Notes under the pieces: model-generated
Told to the model about the DNA's origin: nothing
Seen by the model: the letters and a program-made list of their open reading frames with translations, nothing else
The model's database searches: none
Part shown: in pieces, positions 1-10,045 of the stretch
How the letters are laid out: every line of letters starts with the position of its first letter
Position numbering within the stretch: the first letter of the stretch is position 1
Position numbers and translations under genes: made by a program
Source: Diphasiastrum complanatum
Lineage: Eukaryota > Streptophyta > Lycopodiopsida > Lycopodiales > Lycopodiaceae
Length of the DNA: 64,000 bases
NCBI GenBank assembly: GCA_029204225.1
Contig: CM055094.1
Coordinates: forward strand, 64,611,088 to 64,675,087
Direction: 5' to 3'

Positions 1-1
1 T

Positions 2-133
2 GAATATGAGGGTAGCTCACATCATCAAAGAGACACGATCAAAAATTTACGATTATACCTAGACCTAGATTCAGATGAGTGTCAAAACTTGTGTGATGAC
101 GAAAATGATGTAAATGATGAGAATGATCTATGA
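2..133 (+). pseudogene. 3' end of an unidentified ORF entering from outside the window
   Basis: An open frame runs from the window edge for 43 codons to a TGA. Its last residues are strongly acidic (Asp/Glu/Asn-rich, ending DENDL). A C-terminus with RDTI followed by a short acidic tail would suit several transposase families, for example PIF/Harbinger, but too little is visible to assign it. It could also be a host gene or a chance ORF. Confidence 0.3.
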
Positions 134-770
134 TTATTAATACTTAAATTCACTTGCACTCATTTTTTTTTTATATTCATCGCAATACTTTTTATGTATA
201 CTTTTATAGATAGAGTTGAATGTGATAATTATAATACCCGAACCTTGCGGTTATGTCCTATTTCAGAATGTCACCACATATTCCCTCCCTGCGGCGTGTA
301 GGTTTTTCCATGCAAGTTGGAAAGATTAGAACCTTGCCTTTAATGGGAGAAAAGTAAGGGCTACACACCTTCTTAGGAGTGGGAATTTTAATTATCTACA
401 TTTCACCTTTGCATATTAACTAATTGCTAGTGTATGTGGTAAAATACGATATTGCTTTGAACAAAATAAAAATTATGAACTAAATTTAATTTCTTACTAT
501 GTTAGATAACGTATACCAATAATAAAACAAATTGAAACAACACAAACTCACCAATAAACTCACTAGAACCTTAAGTGCAAACATGCAATTGCTCGCTCTT
601 TAAACGCTTGCTTTTTTTTTTTTTATACATTTGTCACATGCACAAGCAATTAAAAAATAACACTATATTACACAATTGAACCATTATAATAAGCAAATTC
701 AAACATACAATTAGCATCAAACACTATCTAGTCATCTACTACTCTAAATCTTGTTCAAAATACACTCACT
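134..770. other. AT-rich sequence, no gene recognised
   Basis: No coding pattern, RNA gene or repeat boundary is evident. There are T-rich runs near 165 and 610 and a slightly GC-richer patch at 240-360. Confidence 0.5.
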
Positions 771-785
771 CACACACACACACAT

Positions 786-840
<55 letters not shown>

Positions 841-910
841 TTAAATTTTAAATCAATGTAAAATGTTAAACACAAACACAATCTATTCATCTACTACCCT
901 AAATCTTAAT

Positions 911-963
<53 letters not shown>

Positions 964-1022
964 TCTTAAATTCAAAATGCAAGACACAATACATACACAC
1001 TTCTTCCCTCTTCTCTCCACCC

Positions 1023-1110
<88 letters not shown>

Positions 1111-1222
1111 CCTAAATAAATATAAATCTAACAATCTATTACTACGGTCATAGACTATGTATTTATCTATAATCTTAAATTTTAAATCAATGCAAAATGT
1201 TAAACACACACCTCACATCTTT

Positions 1223-1291
<69 letters not shown>
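771..1291. repeat. Cluster of four CT microsatellites with repeated spacers
   Basis: CT arrays lie at about 791-837, 915-961, 1025-1107 and 1227-1291; the first is preceded by a short CA array. The spacers are themselves related: the segment TTAAATTTTAAATCAATG plus following bases occurs near 841 and again near 1175, with a diverged version near 963. The unit that was duplicated was therefore array plus spacer, not just the dinucleotide. ORFs reading as Ser-Leu or Arg-Glu repeats here are artefacts of the array. Confidence 0.9.
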
Positions 1292-1297
<6 letters not shown>

Positions 1298-1389
1298 TTT
1301 ATTTTTCAAAAAAAGACTCCAAAATCTTTCAATATCTTCAAGCATACATCTACACTTCACCTCTTCTCTCTCTTTCTCTCTCACAAATT

Positions 1390-1456
1390 ACAAAGAGATT
1401 CTGTGTAGAACTAAGTTTGAAGGTCAAGGCATTCAAGGATTCGGATTAAGGGGGAG
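1390..1456 (+). pseudogene. Copia pol C-terminal remnant and polypurine tract
   Basis: The last residues before the LTR read CRTKFEGQGIQGFGLRGSVG. They match the end of the copia pol at 49,770-49,823 (CKTKFQGQGIHGFKLRGSVG), so this is the 3' end of a second copy of that family. The purine run AAGGGGGAG at 1448-1456 is the polypurine tract priming plus-strand synthesis. Everything upstream has been replaced by CT arrays, so the element is 5'-truncated. Confidence 0.75.
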
Positions 1457-1868
1457 TGTTGGATTATTCTCCTTCTTACTAATCAAGTAATCGGTTTTAA
1501 TCCTCATCCAATGTTTATCCAGTTCTACGGATTTTCCCGTGTTTTTACACAGTCTGTAGAAATACATGGAGTTTGACTACAATGTCGCATTTTCATTTTC
1601 TCTCCCTTCATATTTTTTGCTTGTCAAGAATCTCGTGTAAAATCACAATGTCACGTTTTCGCATTTTAGCGACACTATCGCTTGTTAAAATTTGAGAGCA
1701 AATATGCAGAGTCACATTTTTTGCTTTTTCCAAAGTGTCTCAAATGTTAAGGAAGTGACTCTAGCAAAGTGCGGAGCAACCCTAAAAGAGATTTTAAGGC
1801 ACTGTAGGTTTTTCGCAAAATGTCGACACTATCACCGTTTTGCGATAGTGTCACCATTTTGCAACAAT
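1457..1868 (+). repeat. Copia LTR, 5' part (interrupted)
   Basis: It starts TGTTGGATTATTCTCC immediately after the polypurine tract, as does the LTR at 49,824. Similarity to that LTR continues, with divergence, through the TTTTTACACAGTCT and CTCAAATGTTAAGGAA blocks. The rest of the LTR resumes at about 8021, so the gag-only gypsy element between was inserted into this LTR. Confidence 0.7.
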
Positions 1869-2637
1869 TGTTGGCTGATTCTAACGAATTCCAAAGATAC
1901 TCCGACAAAGCAACTCAAGAGCACTTCTCACCTTAGACTGAGGAGGTCTCTGAGAAGACGGACTAATGAAGACTTAGAGCCGAGAAATACTAGCTAGGAA
2001 AAACAAGTAAGGACTGTGTAAGCCTCATGGTGAATCCCGGAAGATGGAATGACCATGTAGGAACTAGTATTTCTAAGCAAATGCAATAAATACAAGTAGA
2101 CCCCTCTTAAAAAAAGTAGAGTGAGCCACCTTTTGATGGTGACCTCTAGTGGAGAGCAATATTCCATTTGTAATTTGTGAAATGTGGAAATTCCACTAGG
2201 ATGCCACCTAAGGAGCTCTCTTGCTTATTTAAGAGACTCCCTCTTTGTGAAGAGGAGTTTTTTGCATTGTATCTACTCCATGCTTAATAAGAAGATTTTC
2301 CATGAGTTTAATGCTACACTAAGCTCCTTGATCATGATGGTTTTCTTGAGTGATGCCCCTATGATCATGCCCTTCCATTCATATTGTGTGTGGTGGTGGA
2401 TTTAGAGTGGATTAGTTTTCTTGCTTTCCTAGTTGTGGATTAGATTTCTTGTTTTCTTGTGGATTAATGTAGGAGCCATCATTCAAGTAAACTAAATAGG
2501 TTGGATCTGTGGTGTGATTCTTGCATATCTCTGTACAATCCAGTTTTTGATGTTCTTGGGATGTCCAAGAATCAATAGATTGGTTGGTTTCTTGATTCTT
2601 GGACTTCTAACATGCTGTAGATTAGTTTCTTATTTCT
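1869..2637 (+). repeat. Probable upstream part of the left gypsy LTR
   Basis: Non-coding. A TATA-like element (TATTTAAG, about 2227-2234) precedes a stretch that could be transcript start. The block is not repeated before the right LTR copy, so it is either LTR sequence lost from the right copy or an unrelated insertion. Confidence 0.35.
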
Positions 2638-3021
2638 TGTTTTGTCAATTTATGCAAGGTAGTTTGATGTTAATGTAGTGTAGGCTCTGATTTCAGTCCA
2701 TTTTAAGTGTAGGTAGCTGTAGAATCTGTAGAACGTTCATTGGTTTGTATGCTGATATGTGAATGAGCGTTCTTGGCTTGCATCCATGTAGAATGTAAGT
2801 GCGTTCAAGAGTGACATCTCTGAGTTGTCCTCTGATAGGCAGGACATAAAGAAAATACCACAACGAAATTTTGTTTCTTTATAGCTTGGGTTGGCATCGT
2901 AAAATCAATCAAGAAACCATCTAACGATTGCCATGAAGCCTGATAACAGGCAAAAATGGTTCTGTAAGCAAGAAGCAGGAAAGAAGGAAACAACAGGTCC
3001 TCTGAAGCAGGGGATCTGTCA
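2638..3021 (+). repeat. Left terminal direct repeat (LTR) of gag-only element
   Basis: The sequence from TGTTTTGTCAATTTATGC to GGGGATCTGTCA recurs at 7666-8020 with scattered substitutions. The right copy lacks about 30 bases near 2875. The repeat ends in CA and is followed within a few bases by a primer-binding site, as expected for a 5' LTR. Confidence 0.8.
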
Positions 3022-3024
3022 AAA

Positions 3025-3041
3025 TTTGGCGTCGTTGCCGC
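3025..3041 (+). promoter_or_regulatory. Primer-binding site of gypsy element
   Basis: TTTGGCGTCGTTGCCG follows the LTR end by three bases. It resembles the TTTGGCGCCGTTGCC-type tRNA-complementary site common in plant Ty3/gypsy elements. Confidence 0.65.
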
Positions 3042-3179
3042 TTGCATCACTCACATTCTGAAATGACATATGCTGCAAGACTACCTTTGATCGGACCCAT
3101 GCATGCAATCTAAAATGTCTCCAGATTTATTCATAGCTCAGAATGACCTGCACACACCATCTCACGCCCTACATACGTC

Positions 3180-3430
3180 CTCAGCTCCTTCTACATCATC
3201 CCATACCCATAGCTTATCCATCGTCTCCACCTCCCTCCGTCACCATCTCAGCCGACCACCCTCTCTCATGTCTCAACCAAACACCTCCGTCACCATCTCA
3301 GCTGAGCACCCTCTCTCACGTCTCAACCGAACACCTCTGTCACCATCTTAGCCGAGCACCCTCTCTCACGTCTCAACCAAACACCTTCTCTTCCATCTCA
3401 GCCAAGCCTCTCTCTCTTTCCATCTTGACC
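3180..3430 (+). repeat. Tandem repeat of about 50 bp in leader
   Basis: Three to four copies of a unit containing CACCATCTCAGCCGA and ACCCTCTCTCACGTCTCAACC follow one another, with substitutions. They lie between primer-binding site and gag. ORFs here are side effects of the repeats. Confidence 0.7.
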
Positions 3431-3499
3431 GACGCAACGCAGGTGCATAAAAAATAATAATAATAATTTTAATTCTCAACCAGAGCTCACGCTCACATC

Positions 3500-4070
3500 T
3501 CAACCGGAGCTCTCAGTAAAATCTCAACTAGAGCTCACGCTGGAATCTCAGTCGAAGTGTTTGCTGGAGTCTTGACCGAAGTGCTCCCTGAGATATCGAC
3601 TGAAGTACCGCTGAAATCTCAACCAAAGCGCTCTCTAGAATCTCAGCCGAAGTGTTCGTTGAAATCTCTGCCGAAGCGCTCACTGGAATTTCAGCCGAAG
3701 TGTTCGCTGAAGTCTCGACCGAAGTGCTCCTTGAGATCTCCACTGAAGTACCGCTGAAATCTCAATCAAAGCGCTCGCTAGAATCTCAGCCGAAGTGTTC
3801 ACTGAAATCTCGACCAAAGCGCTCGCTGGAATCTTAGCCGAAGTGTTTGCTGGAGTCTCAACCGAAGTGCCGGCTCAGATCTCGACCGAAGCCAAAGTGC
3901 CCGTCCAGATCTCGACCGAAGCCGAAGTGATCTCGACCGAAGCCGAAACGCCCACTCAAATCTCAACGGGAGCCAAAGGCAGCGATCAAATCTTGACCGG
4001 AGGGATTCGATCAGTTCTCAACCGAAGCAATTAGGTCAAAGCTCGACCGGAGCAAGTAACACCCATCTCG
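3500..4070 (+). repeat. 24-bp minisatellite in gypsy leader
   Basis: About twenty diverged copies of a roughly 24-bp unit (consensus near AATCTCAGCCGAAGTGTTCG) run head to tail. Because 24 is a multiple of three, all six frames show octapeptide repeats such as SQPKRSLE. This is unlikely to be protein coding: several frames are open in pieces and none joins gag. The same TCTCRACCGAA core occurs in the 50-bp repeats just upstream, so one array probably gave rise to the other. Confidence 0.8.
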
Positions 4071-4314
4071 ACCGGACCATAACTTTTGATCAACACCTCT
4101 GATTTCCATTTCGATCGAATCACCATCTTCGCAACACCCTTGAGCCCGAAAAAAGAGAGAGAGACATGAACACCAAATTTTTATTTTTTTACCAATAGAA
4201 AGCCCTTTTTATACTGAGTCTCCACATTCACTTTCTTCAACACCCTAAAAAATAAAAAAACACCAAAAATCCTATAAAATTCAAAAACACCAGCAACTCA
4301 TACCCCAGTACCCA

Positions 4315-5312
4315 GTGGACCAACAAAACGAACCTCAAGTCCCAGACGATTATCCATACGAGATCAGGTCCCCTGAAGCTGAACAAATCAGACGTCATAG
4401 ATTCTACCGAATGTGGTCCCAACCCTACGAGCCATCCACAAAGCCATTCGAAGGACAAGAACCTGATAGATCTGAGTCTTCACACGCACGACCCCATTTT
4501 TATGGTGCTGACATCTCACAGGCCAGAACCAACCTTAATGGAGTCCCTACTACCCACGGAGCTCATCTTGAAAGATGTACACCCAAGCTAGATCTACCAA
4601 AGTTTGATAGTAATTCGGACCCTCAAAGATTTTTGCAAATCTTTGAGAATGCATGTGATGTATATGGCGAGACATCAGCCAACGCCATGATTCAACTCTT
4701 CTCGATGACCATGATCGATCGAGCACAAGAATGGTTTTTTAACCTTGATCGTGAAGATAAACGTGACTGGTCACTCTTGAAGGAGGCCTTTATCAAACAC
4801 TTCAAGCCATTTCGCTTTATAGAAAGCCCTTTTGTCAAACTAAGTGATATCAAAATGACAAAAGACGAACGAGTACGAGACTATATTGAGCATTTCAAAT
4901 GTCTCAAAAGTCAAGTACAAGAACAGCCCTCTGAACAGATGCTCATTCTTAGCCGGTATTCCAAGATGGATTAGATGCGAGCTTAAATCCAATGATGAAT
5001 ATACGAGCCTAAAGCTAGCTATGTCTGATGCCATCAAGGAAGAAGACGAAGGACCAGATATTGACGAATCTAGGAAAAGGAAAGCACCACGTGCTCCTGT
5101 CCATGAGTCAAAGTCGATCGCGGACACCAACTTCAGATGGAGAAACTCACCAATGAGTTTAAGCTACCTTGAAGTCTATCCAAGGCAGTATGCCTGGTCA
5201 GTCAAACCCTGCACAGGTACCTTATAGACGAAAAACAATATCGGCTACGCATCCTATTGATGCTTGTCCTTCATATCGACCTATCCAAGCACATATAGTT
5301 CAACAATATGAA
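4315..5312 (+). pseudogene. Ty3/gypsy gag, N-terminal and core (degenerate)
   Basis: The capsid-like retrotransposon gag domain is recognisable: LPKFDSNSDPQRFLQIFENA, then MIDRAQEWFFNL and the IKMTKDERVRDYIEHFK segment. The first visible in-frame codon at 4315 is GTG, so the true ATG has been lost or lies upstream. A frameshift near 4950 moves the frame to one reading GIPRWIRCELKSNDEYTSLK, then more disruptions follow. The ORF is interrupted at 5313 by a solo LTR. The gag resembles the gag of the gypsy element at 44.6-45.9 kb (FLQIY...LIDAAQDWYYN...VRDYIEW), so both belong to related lineages. Confidence 0.8.
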
Positions 5313-5317
5313 GAACA

Positions 5318-5971
5318 TGTGAAGGATTTCAGATCATTCAAGATCCAATCCATGTCCCAAATCTTTGGTTACAATAAGGAGCAAACCAACAATCCTACCA
5401 ATGTAGAAAAATCAGCATCTACACACAAAATGAGATGCAAACTCTAAGAGATATTGATCAAACATGAACCAAAACATAAAATATGTTTGCTGTCTGTACA
5501 ATTACAGTACCCTACTGTATTTCACACGTGTGAAACCAAAAATAGCAACAAATGATCATTCTACACATAGAATTGCAAGATAACACCAAGATAGTGCACC
5601 AATGAGTAGTAGAACCCAAAGAGGACCATATATAATGATGAAATGAGAGAGAGAAGAGAGAAGATGTGTGTCTCCATGAGTTACATCCTTTTATAGAGTC
5701 TCCAAACCCTATTTGGCCACTTGGCTTTCTCTCCAAAATGTAAACCCTACTATTTTTGGGTCTAGATTCAATGTACTCAAAGTTCAAATTTGAATCTCTC
5801 TCAAACTCGACTACCAACTTTCCCACACTTTCCAAAAGTGTTTATTGAATGTATTTTAAGCTAATATAACTTCAAAAAGTTTATTTCTAAGTCTAAAATG
5901 AGTTTTGGCCTCTTATTGACAATTTACCAAAATGTGACTAAACTAGACTAAACTAGTTGAAATCTCTCACA
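5318..5971 (-). mobile_element. Solo LTR of a copia element, reverse orientation
   Basis: The 654-bp segment begins TGTGAAGGATTTC and ends CTCTCACA. It is the reverse complement, with divergence, of the LTR at 35,622-36,259. It is bounded by the perfect pentamer GAACA at 5313-5317 and 5972-5976, the target-site duplication. No internal region or second LTR is present, so it arose by LTR-LTR recombination. Its minus-strand TATA box (TATAAAAG, about 5688-5695) is intact, whereas the copy at 36 kb reads TTATGAAAGG at that place. Confidence 0.9.
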
Positions 5972-5976
5972 GAACA

Positions 5977-6253
5977 CCCATCCCAATCTGGAAATGTCTT
6001 GTCTTATCCTAACTATCCACCAGAAAGTCCAGACCCACTAGCCATACAAGATGGCTATGCAGTTATACAAGGGCCACTGCACACCAGATGCTTTATCTGT
6101 GGTGAAACTGGCCACTTCATGGTTGATTGTCCAGTCAAGACCAAGTACCATCCTGAGTGTCCCGACTGTATAAGAAAACACAGTTTCAAAGACTGTCCAA
6201 AACAACCAACTAAGATCCTACCTGCCCGTCACATCAGTTATGAATCACAATAG
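5977..6253 (+). pseudogene. Ty3/gypsy gag, zinc-knuckle end
   Basis: Downstream of the solo LTR the gag frame resumes with a CCHC nucleocapsid knuckle, CFICGETGHFMVDC, followed by CPDCIRKHSFKDC. It ends at a TAG near 6252. Nothing resembling protease follows, which supports a gag-only element. Confidence 0.75.
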
Positions 6254-7665
6254 GATCTTCATGACAACAACACGAGCACCATAGCAACCAACAGTTAAAC
6301 CTGTTGCTCAATCGAGAAGTTTCTCGTAAACTTCTACTACATCACCGCCCAATACACTAGCTCCATAATGAAAAAAGACAATATGAAATGAGTCCTTGTT
6401 GAAAGAAAGTGAAATCGATATTTCGTCATCTGCTACAATGTCCAACCATGAGCAACCTCCATAGGGAATTGACAGTTTTTCTCCCTTTCTACAAACTCCA
6501 ATCTATTTGTCTTTCCACATGCAAATAAGATTTCTAATGTGCCAATACACAATACATCTAGGATTCGAAAATCCATTTAGAGATTCGGTTCTGAATCTCT
6601 TGTTCAAAGAGGTCCTCAGGACATAGTACCTCACCCATACCTGCATCTCACGCTATATCTTACAACATCTGTTATCCATGATGATAGATCTTAGTGTCAC
6701 CAACCCTGTCTTGTTTTGACAAGGGCATGTCAGAGTAAGTCACATTACTCTACAAAACAACTGAAATATTGCAACTATCAAGGTACATTATCAATGTTGA
6801 TGAATGCAAGTTTTGTTCGACAAGTGCTATACAGTTCTCACTATTTGTAACGTTTGTTTATTTTCTTGTTTCTCTTCACCTATTTTGTGTGACTAATTTT
6901 TGCATGAGGAATAGCTACTGCACGAGAGTCTTCTGTAGAGCATCTCCATAACACATTTTCATTCATCTATCCATCTTCAAATTACCATGTACAACAGTTT
7001 CAAATTTTTGAAAAATATGAGAAATCCATGACAAGTTAGAGTTGATTCCTGCACCTCATTGCCATATTATTCTTTGAGTCAACTACAACAAGATCGAAAC
7101 AAATTTAGTTAAAATTTGTTCAATCTTTAGTCCAGTCACATGTTCAACGAGTTTCAACTACGTGTTCCACATGCCGATCCAATCTTGAGCATGAACAATC
7201 ACCAGCAACAACATTCCCACCAACAGATTTTTTTGGGGGGGGGGAGAGAGAGAGTGGATCTGCTTGGATCCACTAGAGCAGTTACATTGCCAACAACAAC
7301 ACCAGCAAGATCGACAGCCAAGGTCACAAACACAAGGTCGACAATGATAAGGCTAAGAAGACAGATGGGCAATCCAAAGCAACTCGATTAGAAGAAGTAC
7401 TCCAGTCACGACAAAGATCCTTCAGAAAGGGAAACACAAGCATTGGAAAATCAGTCTCTTTATCATTAGTTTACTGTTCTTCTGAGAAATTTCCAGTTTT
7501 TGATAGTCTTACCGAAGCAGTTGATAGATCATTACAAGTGTCTTGCGGAGACTAACTACCACTTATGTTGGTTGTTTAGCCGACAATAGTATGTACAAAG
7601 GAGAGCGCTTCTCAAATAGTGCTAGCTTGTGTTCTTGTAAGAGGAAAATACTCTAAAATGATTGG
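6254..7665 (+). other. Internal non-coding part of gag-only element
   Basis: No pol motif is found in any frame on either strand. A G-run with GA repeats at 7225-7254 might be a remnant polypurine tract. Glutamine-rich short ORFs at 7140-7390 come from CAACAA-rich sequence and are not recognisable. Confidence 0.5.
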
Positions 7666-8020
7666 TGTTTTGTCAATTTATGCAAGGTAGTTCAGTGTTA
7701 ATGTAGTGTAGGCTCTGATTTCAGTCCGTTTTAAGTGTAGGTAGCTGTAGAATCTGTAGAACGTTCATTGGTTTGTATGCTGATATGTGAATGAGCGTTC
7801 TTGGCTTCCATCGATGTAGAATGTAAGTGCATTCAAGAGTGACGTCTCTGAGTTGTCCTCTGACAGGCAGGACATAAAGAAAATACTATAATGAAACTTT
7901 GTTCCCTCCAAGAAACCATCTAACGACTGCCATGAAGCCTGATAACAGGCAGAAACGGTTATGTAAGCAAGAAGCAGAAAAGAAGTAAACAACAGGTTAT
8001 CTGGAGCAGGGGATCTGTCA
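7666..8020 (+). repeat. Right terminal direct repeat (LTR) of gag-only element
   Basis: It matches 2638-3021 apart from substitutions and a ~30-base deletion. It ends GGGGATCTGTCA. No good polypurine tract directly precedes it, consistent with loss of its 5' part. Confidence 0.75.
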
Positions 8021-8263
8021 ACAACAATGTTGCATGTGGCTGTGTTAGTTCATTTCTGCAGAAGTGACAGTTTGGTTCATTTATGTAGACATATTTTTTA
8101 CGACCAATTTTCACTGCTTATCAACAATCAAGGACAAGGAACCAGATGGATGTCAGCGGACACCAGCCAACTGGCGATCACAATTGATGACCTAATTTCT
8201 TAGTATAAATAGTTGTTCATATTCATACAGTTTTTAAGAGATTATCTGAAGAGGCATTTGAAT

Positions 8264-8345
<82 letters not shown>

Positions 8346-8740
8346 CCTATGAGCTTGAACACTCCTGAGCATTCTAGCTCACTTCTTAGAGCTGTTTTAG
8401 AGATTGCTATTGTGTTACTGCTTATCAGCAGTGCGCTTAATTCATACTTTCATTTTAGCTGCTCGGAAATAGCATGGAGTACATGGCTTCGATCCCCAAC
8501 TTATTATACTCATTTACTTCTGTTTCGCTTTCATACTGAATCAATACTATCTTTTATTGCGTTCTCTGCAGTTATTCGCGAAAAATTATTTGTCTGATAA
8601 TTCAATGCATTATTGTTTGGCTACGTAATCACTATAGTATTGATGATTTCAAAGTTAGTTACTATAAGATCAAACATGATTTCTATCACTATTGTTTTGT
8701 TCAAAATTGATAGGCGTAGTCATGCATAGAGAATGCCATT
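8021..8740 (+). repeat. Copia LTR, 3' part with expanded CT array
   Basis: This continues the LTR begun at 1457. From 8150 onward it parallels 50,170-50,770, including TTAGTATAAATAG (TATA box 8204-8210), GAGCTTG.ACACTC.TGAGCATTCTA and the terminal TTGATAGGCGTAGTCATGCATAG block. At 8264-8342 a ~79-bp CT array occupies the place where the other copy has only TTTCTCTC. The right boundary lies near 8735, where minus-strand copia integrase sequence begins. Confidence 0.75.
8204..8210 (+). promoter_or_regulatory. LTR TATA box
   Basis: TATAAAT, conserved at the equivalent place in the LTR at 50,244-50,250, is the likely core promoter of this copia family. Confidence 0.55.
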
Positions 8741-9515
8741 CTGCTGCGAGGTATGTGGACAAGTTAACTACATTCTAATTCCTTCTTGTTTGCAAAACAA
8801 CTCAAATTCCATATTGCCATACTCTCCTCGATTATCTGTTCTCAATGCTAGAGGTACTTGTCCCTTTTGTAATTTGCATGCAGCCACATATTCTTTAAAA
8901 TAGACAAGGCCTCTGATTTGAGTTTTATAGCCTTAACAATAGTATAGTGAGAATAATCATCACTAATCATTATAAAGTATTTCATTGACCCTATGGATAA
9001 TACTTCAATGGGTCCACAAAGATCACTTATATGAAGAAGCTCAAGCACTTTCTTACTAAAATGCTCACTAGATTTAGCAAATGGTTTCTTGTTCATTTTT
9101 CCTTTAAGACAGACTTTGCACTGTTTGCATTTAGTCTCTTTCCTTTCATTCCATCCATCTAGATTGATTCGTTTTGACACTAGCTTTGCTAGTTTCCTGT
9201 GTGATGCATGTCCTAACCATTCATGCCAGAATAATGATCCTATGTCATGTCTTTCTTTTGCAATATTGGCCTACTCCTCTTGTATAGGATTGCATTCAAC
9301 TCTAAACAGGTTTCTAGCTTTAACACATTTTAAAATCAGCTTTTCATCAACATAGATTAGGCAGTTCCTCCCCTAAAATCTAGTTTCAATCCCCATATCC
9401 ATCATTCTGATGACAGAAATAAGGTTTTTGCTTATTCTAGGAACGTACAAAACTTCCATCAATCTACCCCTTCTTGTTTTACTAGGTTCAATAAGAACTT
9501 GACTTGTTCCAAAAA
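8735..9515 (-). pseudogene. Copia protease-integrase fragment
   Basis: Reading leftward it carries the end of protease (GTSQVLIEPSKTRRGRL and VLYVPRISKNL), the pre-integrase segment (CKQCKVCLKGKMNKKPF), the integrase core start (LELLHISDLCGPIEVLSIGS, SDDYSHYTIVK) and further motifs LRTDNRGEY and HTSQQNG. Stops and frameshifts separate the pieces. The same family lies in opposite orientation at 12.23-13.50 kb. The integrase is cut at about 8735 where the copia LTR begins, and the protease end abuts CACTA sequence. Confidence 0.8.
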
Positions 9516-10045
9516 AAAATATTGTTGTGCTCTCTATCATCTGAGTCGTCAGAATCATGAGAATCAATTCTTGAGTTTTCCAGATTTATAAAGCTTGAAG
9601 ATATATGTACATCTTCATCAGATATACTTGTGTTGTCCAAATTTAGATATTCATTCTCAACATGTGCATTTTTTAATACATATCTTGACCGTGGCTTAAT
9701 TTGAACAACATACCACCAATTTTTGTTTAGTCGATCTAGTTGAAAACATACCTACACATTTAGCAATGTTAGGATTAGAGATTTGTTATGATAATATTTT
9801 AATTCACAATAAATAGATGTAATGAAAAAGTACTGGAGATGCTTAATATAACATTGGTCACAATTGACAAACAGAAAAAATGTGAAATTTATGCACACCT
9901 GTTCACATTGACGAGGCAACACAAATGTGTCTGAAAAGTCCATGCTTAATGTCTTGGTTGAATCAATAGCGAAAAATCCACTACGATCTTTTTTTACAGT
10001 TGCATTTAATCTTCTATAGTTGAGATAAAGCTATGGATGTGCATC
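9516..10045 (-). pseudogene. CACTA (En/Spm) transposase C-terminal fragment
   Basis: Minus-strand reading gives DRSGFFAIDSTKTL followed by FVLPRQCEQ and an apparent GT donor. After an intron-like AT-rich stretch it continues QLDRLNKNWWYVVQIKPRSR and an acidic serine-rich tail (SHDSDDSDD). The order VN/ID, FVLA-Q---QV, WW-VV---PR is that of the C-terminal region of CACTA TnpD-type transposases. A related fragment lies at 20.26-21.0 kb. Confidence 0.6.

Larger units (their letters stand above)
1869..8020 (+). mobile_element. Gag-only (TR-GAG-like) Ty3/gypsy element, non-autonomous
   Basis: Terminal direct repeats (2638-3021 and 7666-8020), a primer-binding site right after the left repeat and a degenerate gag with CCHC knuckle are visible. 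No protease, reverse transcriptase, RNase H or integrase motif was found between the repeats. The left LTR may begin at 1869 (TGTTGG), which would make it about 1.15 kb. Flanking pentamers there are ACAAT (1864-1868) and ACAAC (8021-8025), a one-mismatch candidate target duplication. The right LTR would then lack its first ~770 bp. The element sits inside a copia LTR and contains a solo LTR of a different copia family. Confidence 0.6.

Noticed and set aside
863-1490. Long ORFs of Ser-Leu or Arg-Glu repeats on both strands
   Set aside because: They are direct translations of CT microsatellites, which lack stops in most frames.
3528-4034. Repeat protein with octapeptide periodicity (EISAEVFA, SQPKRSLE)
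   Set aside because: It arises from a 24-bp DNA minisatellite; three frames and both strands are equally open in pieces and none has a start linked to gag.
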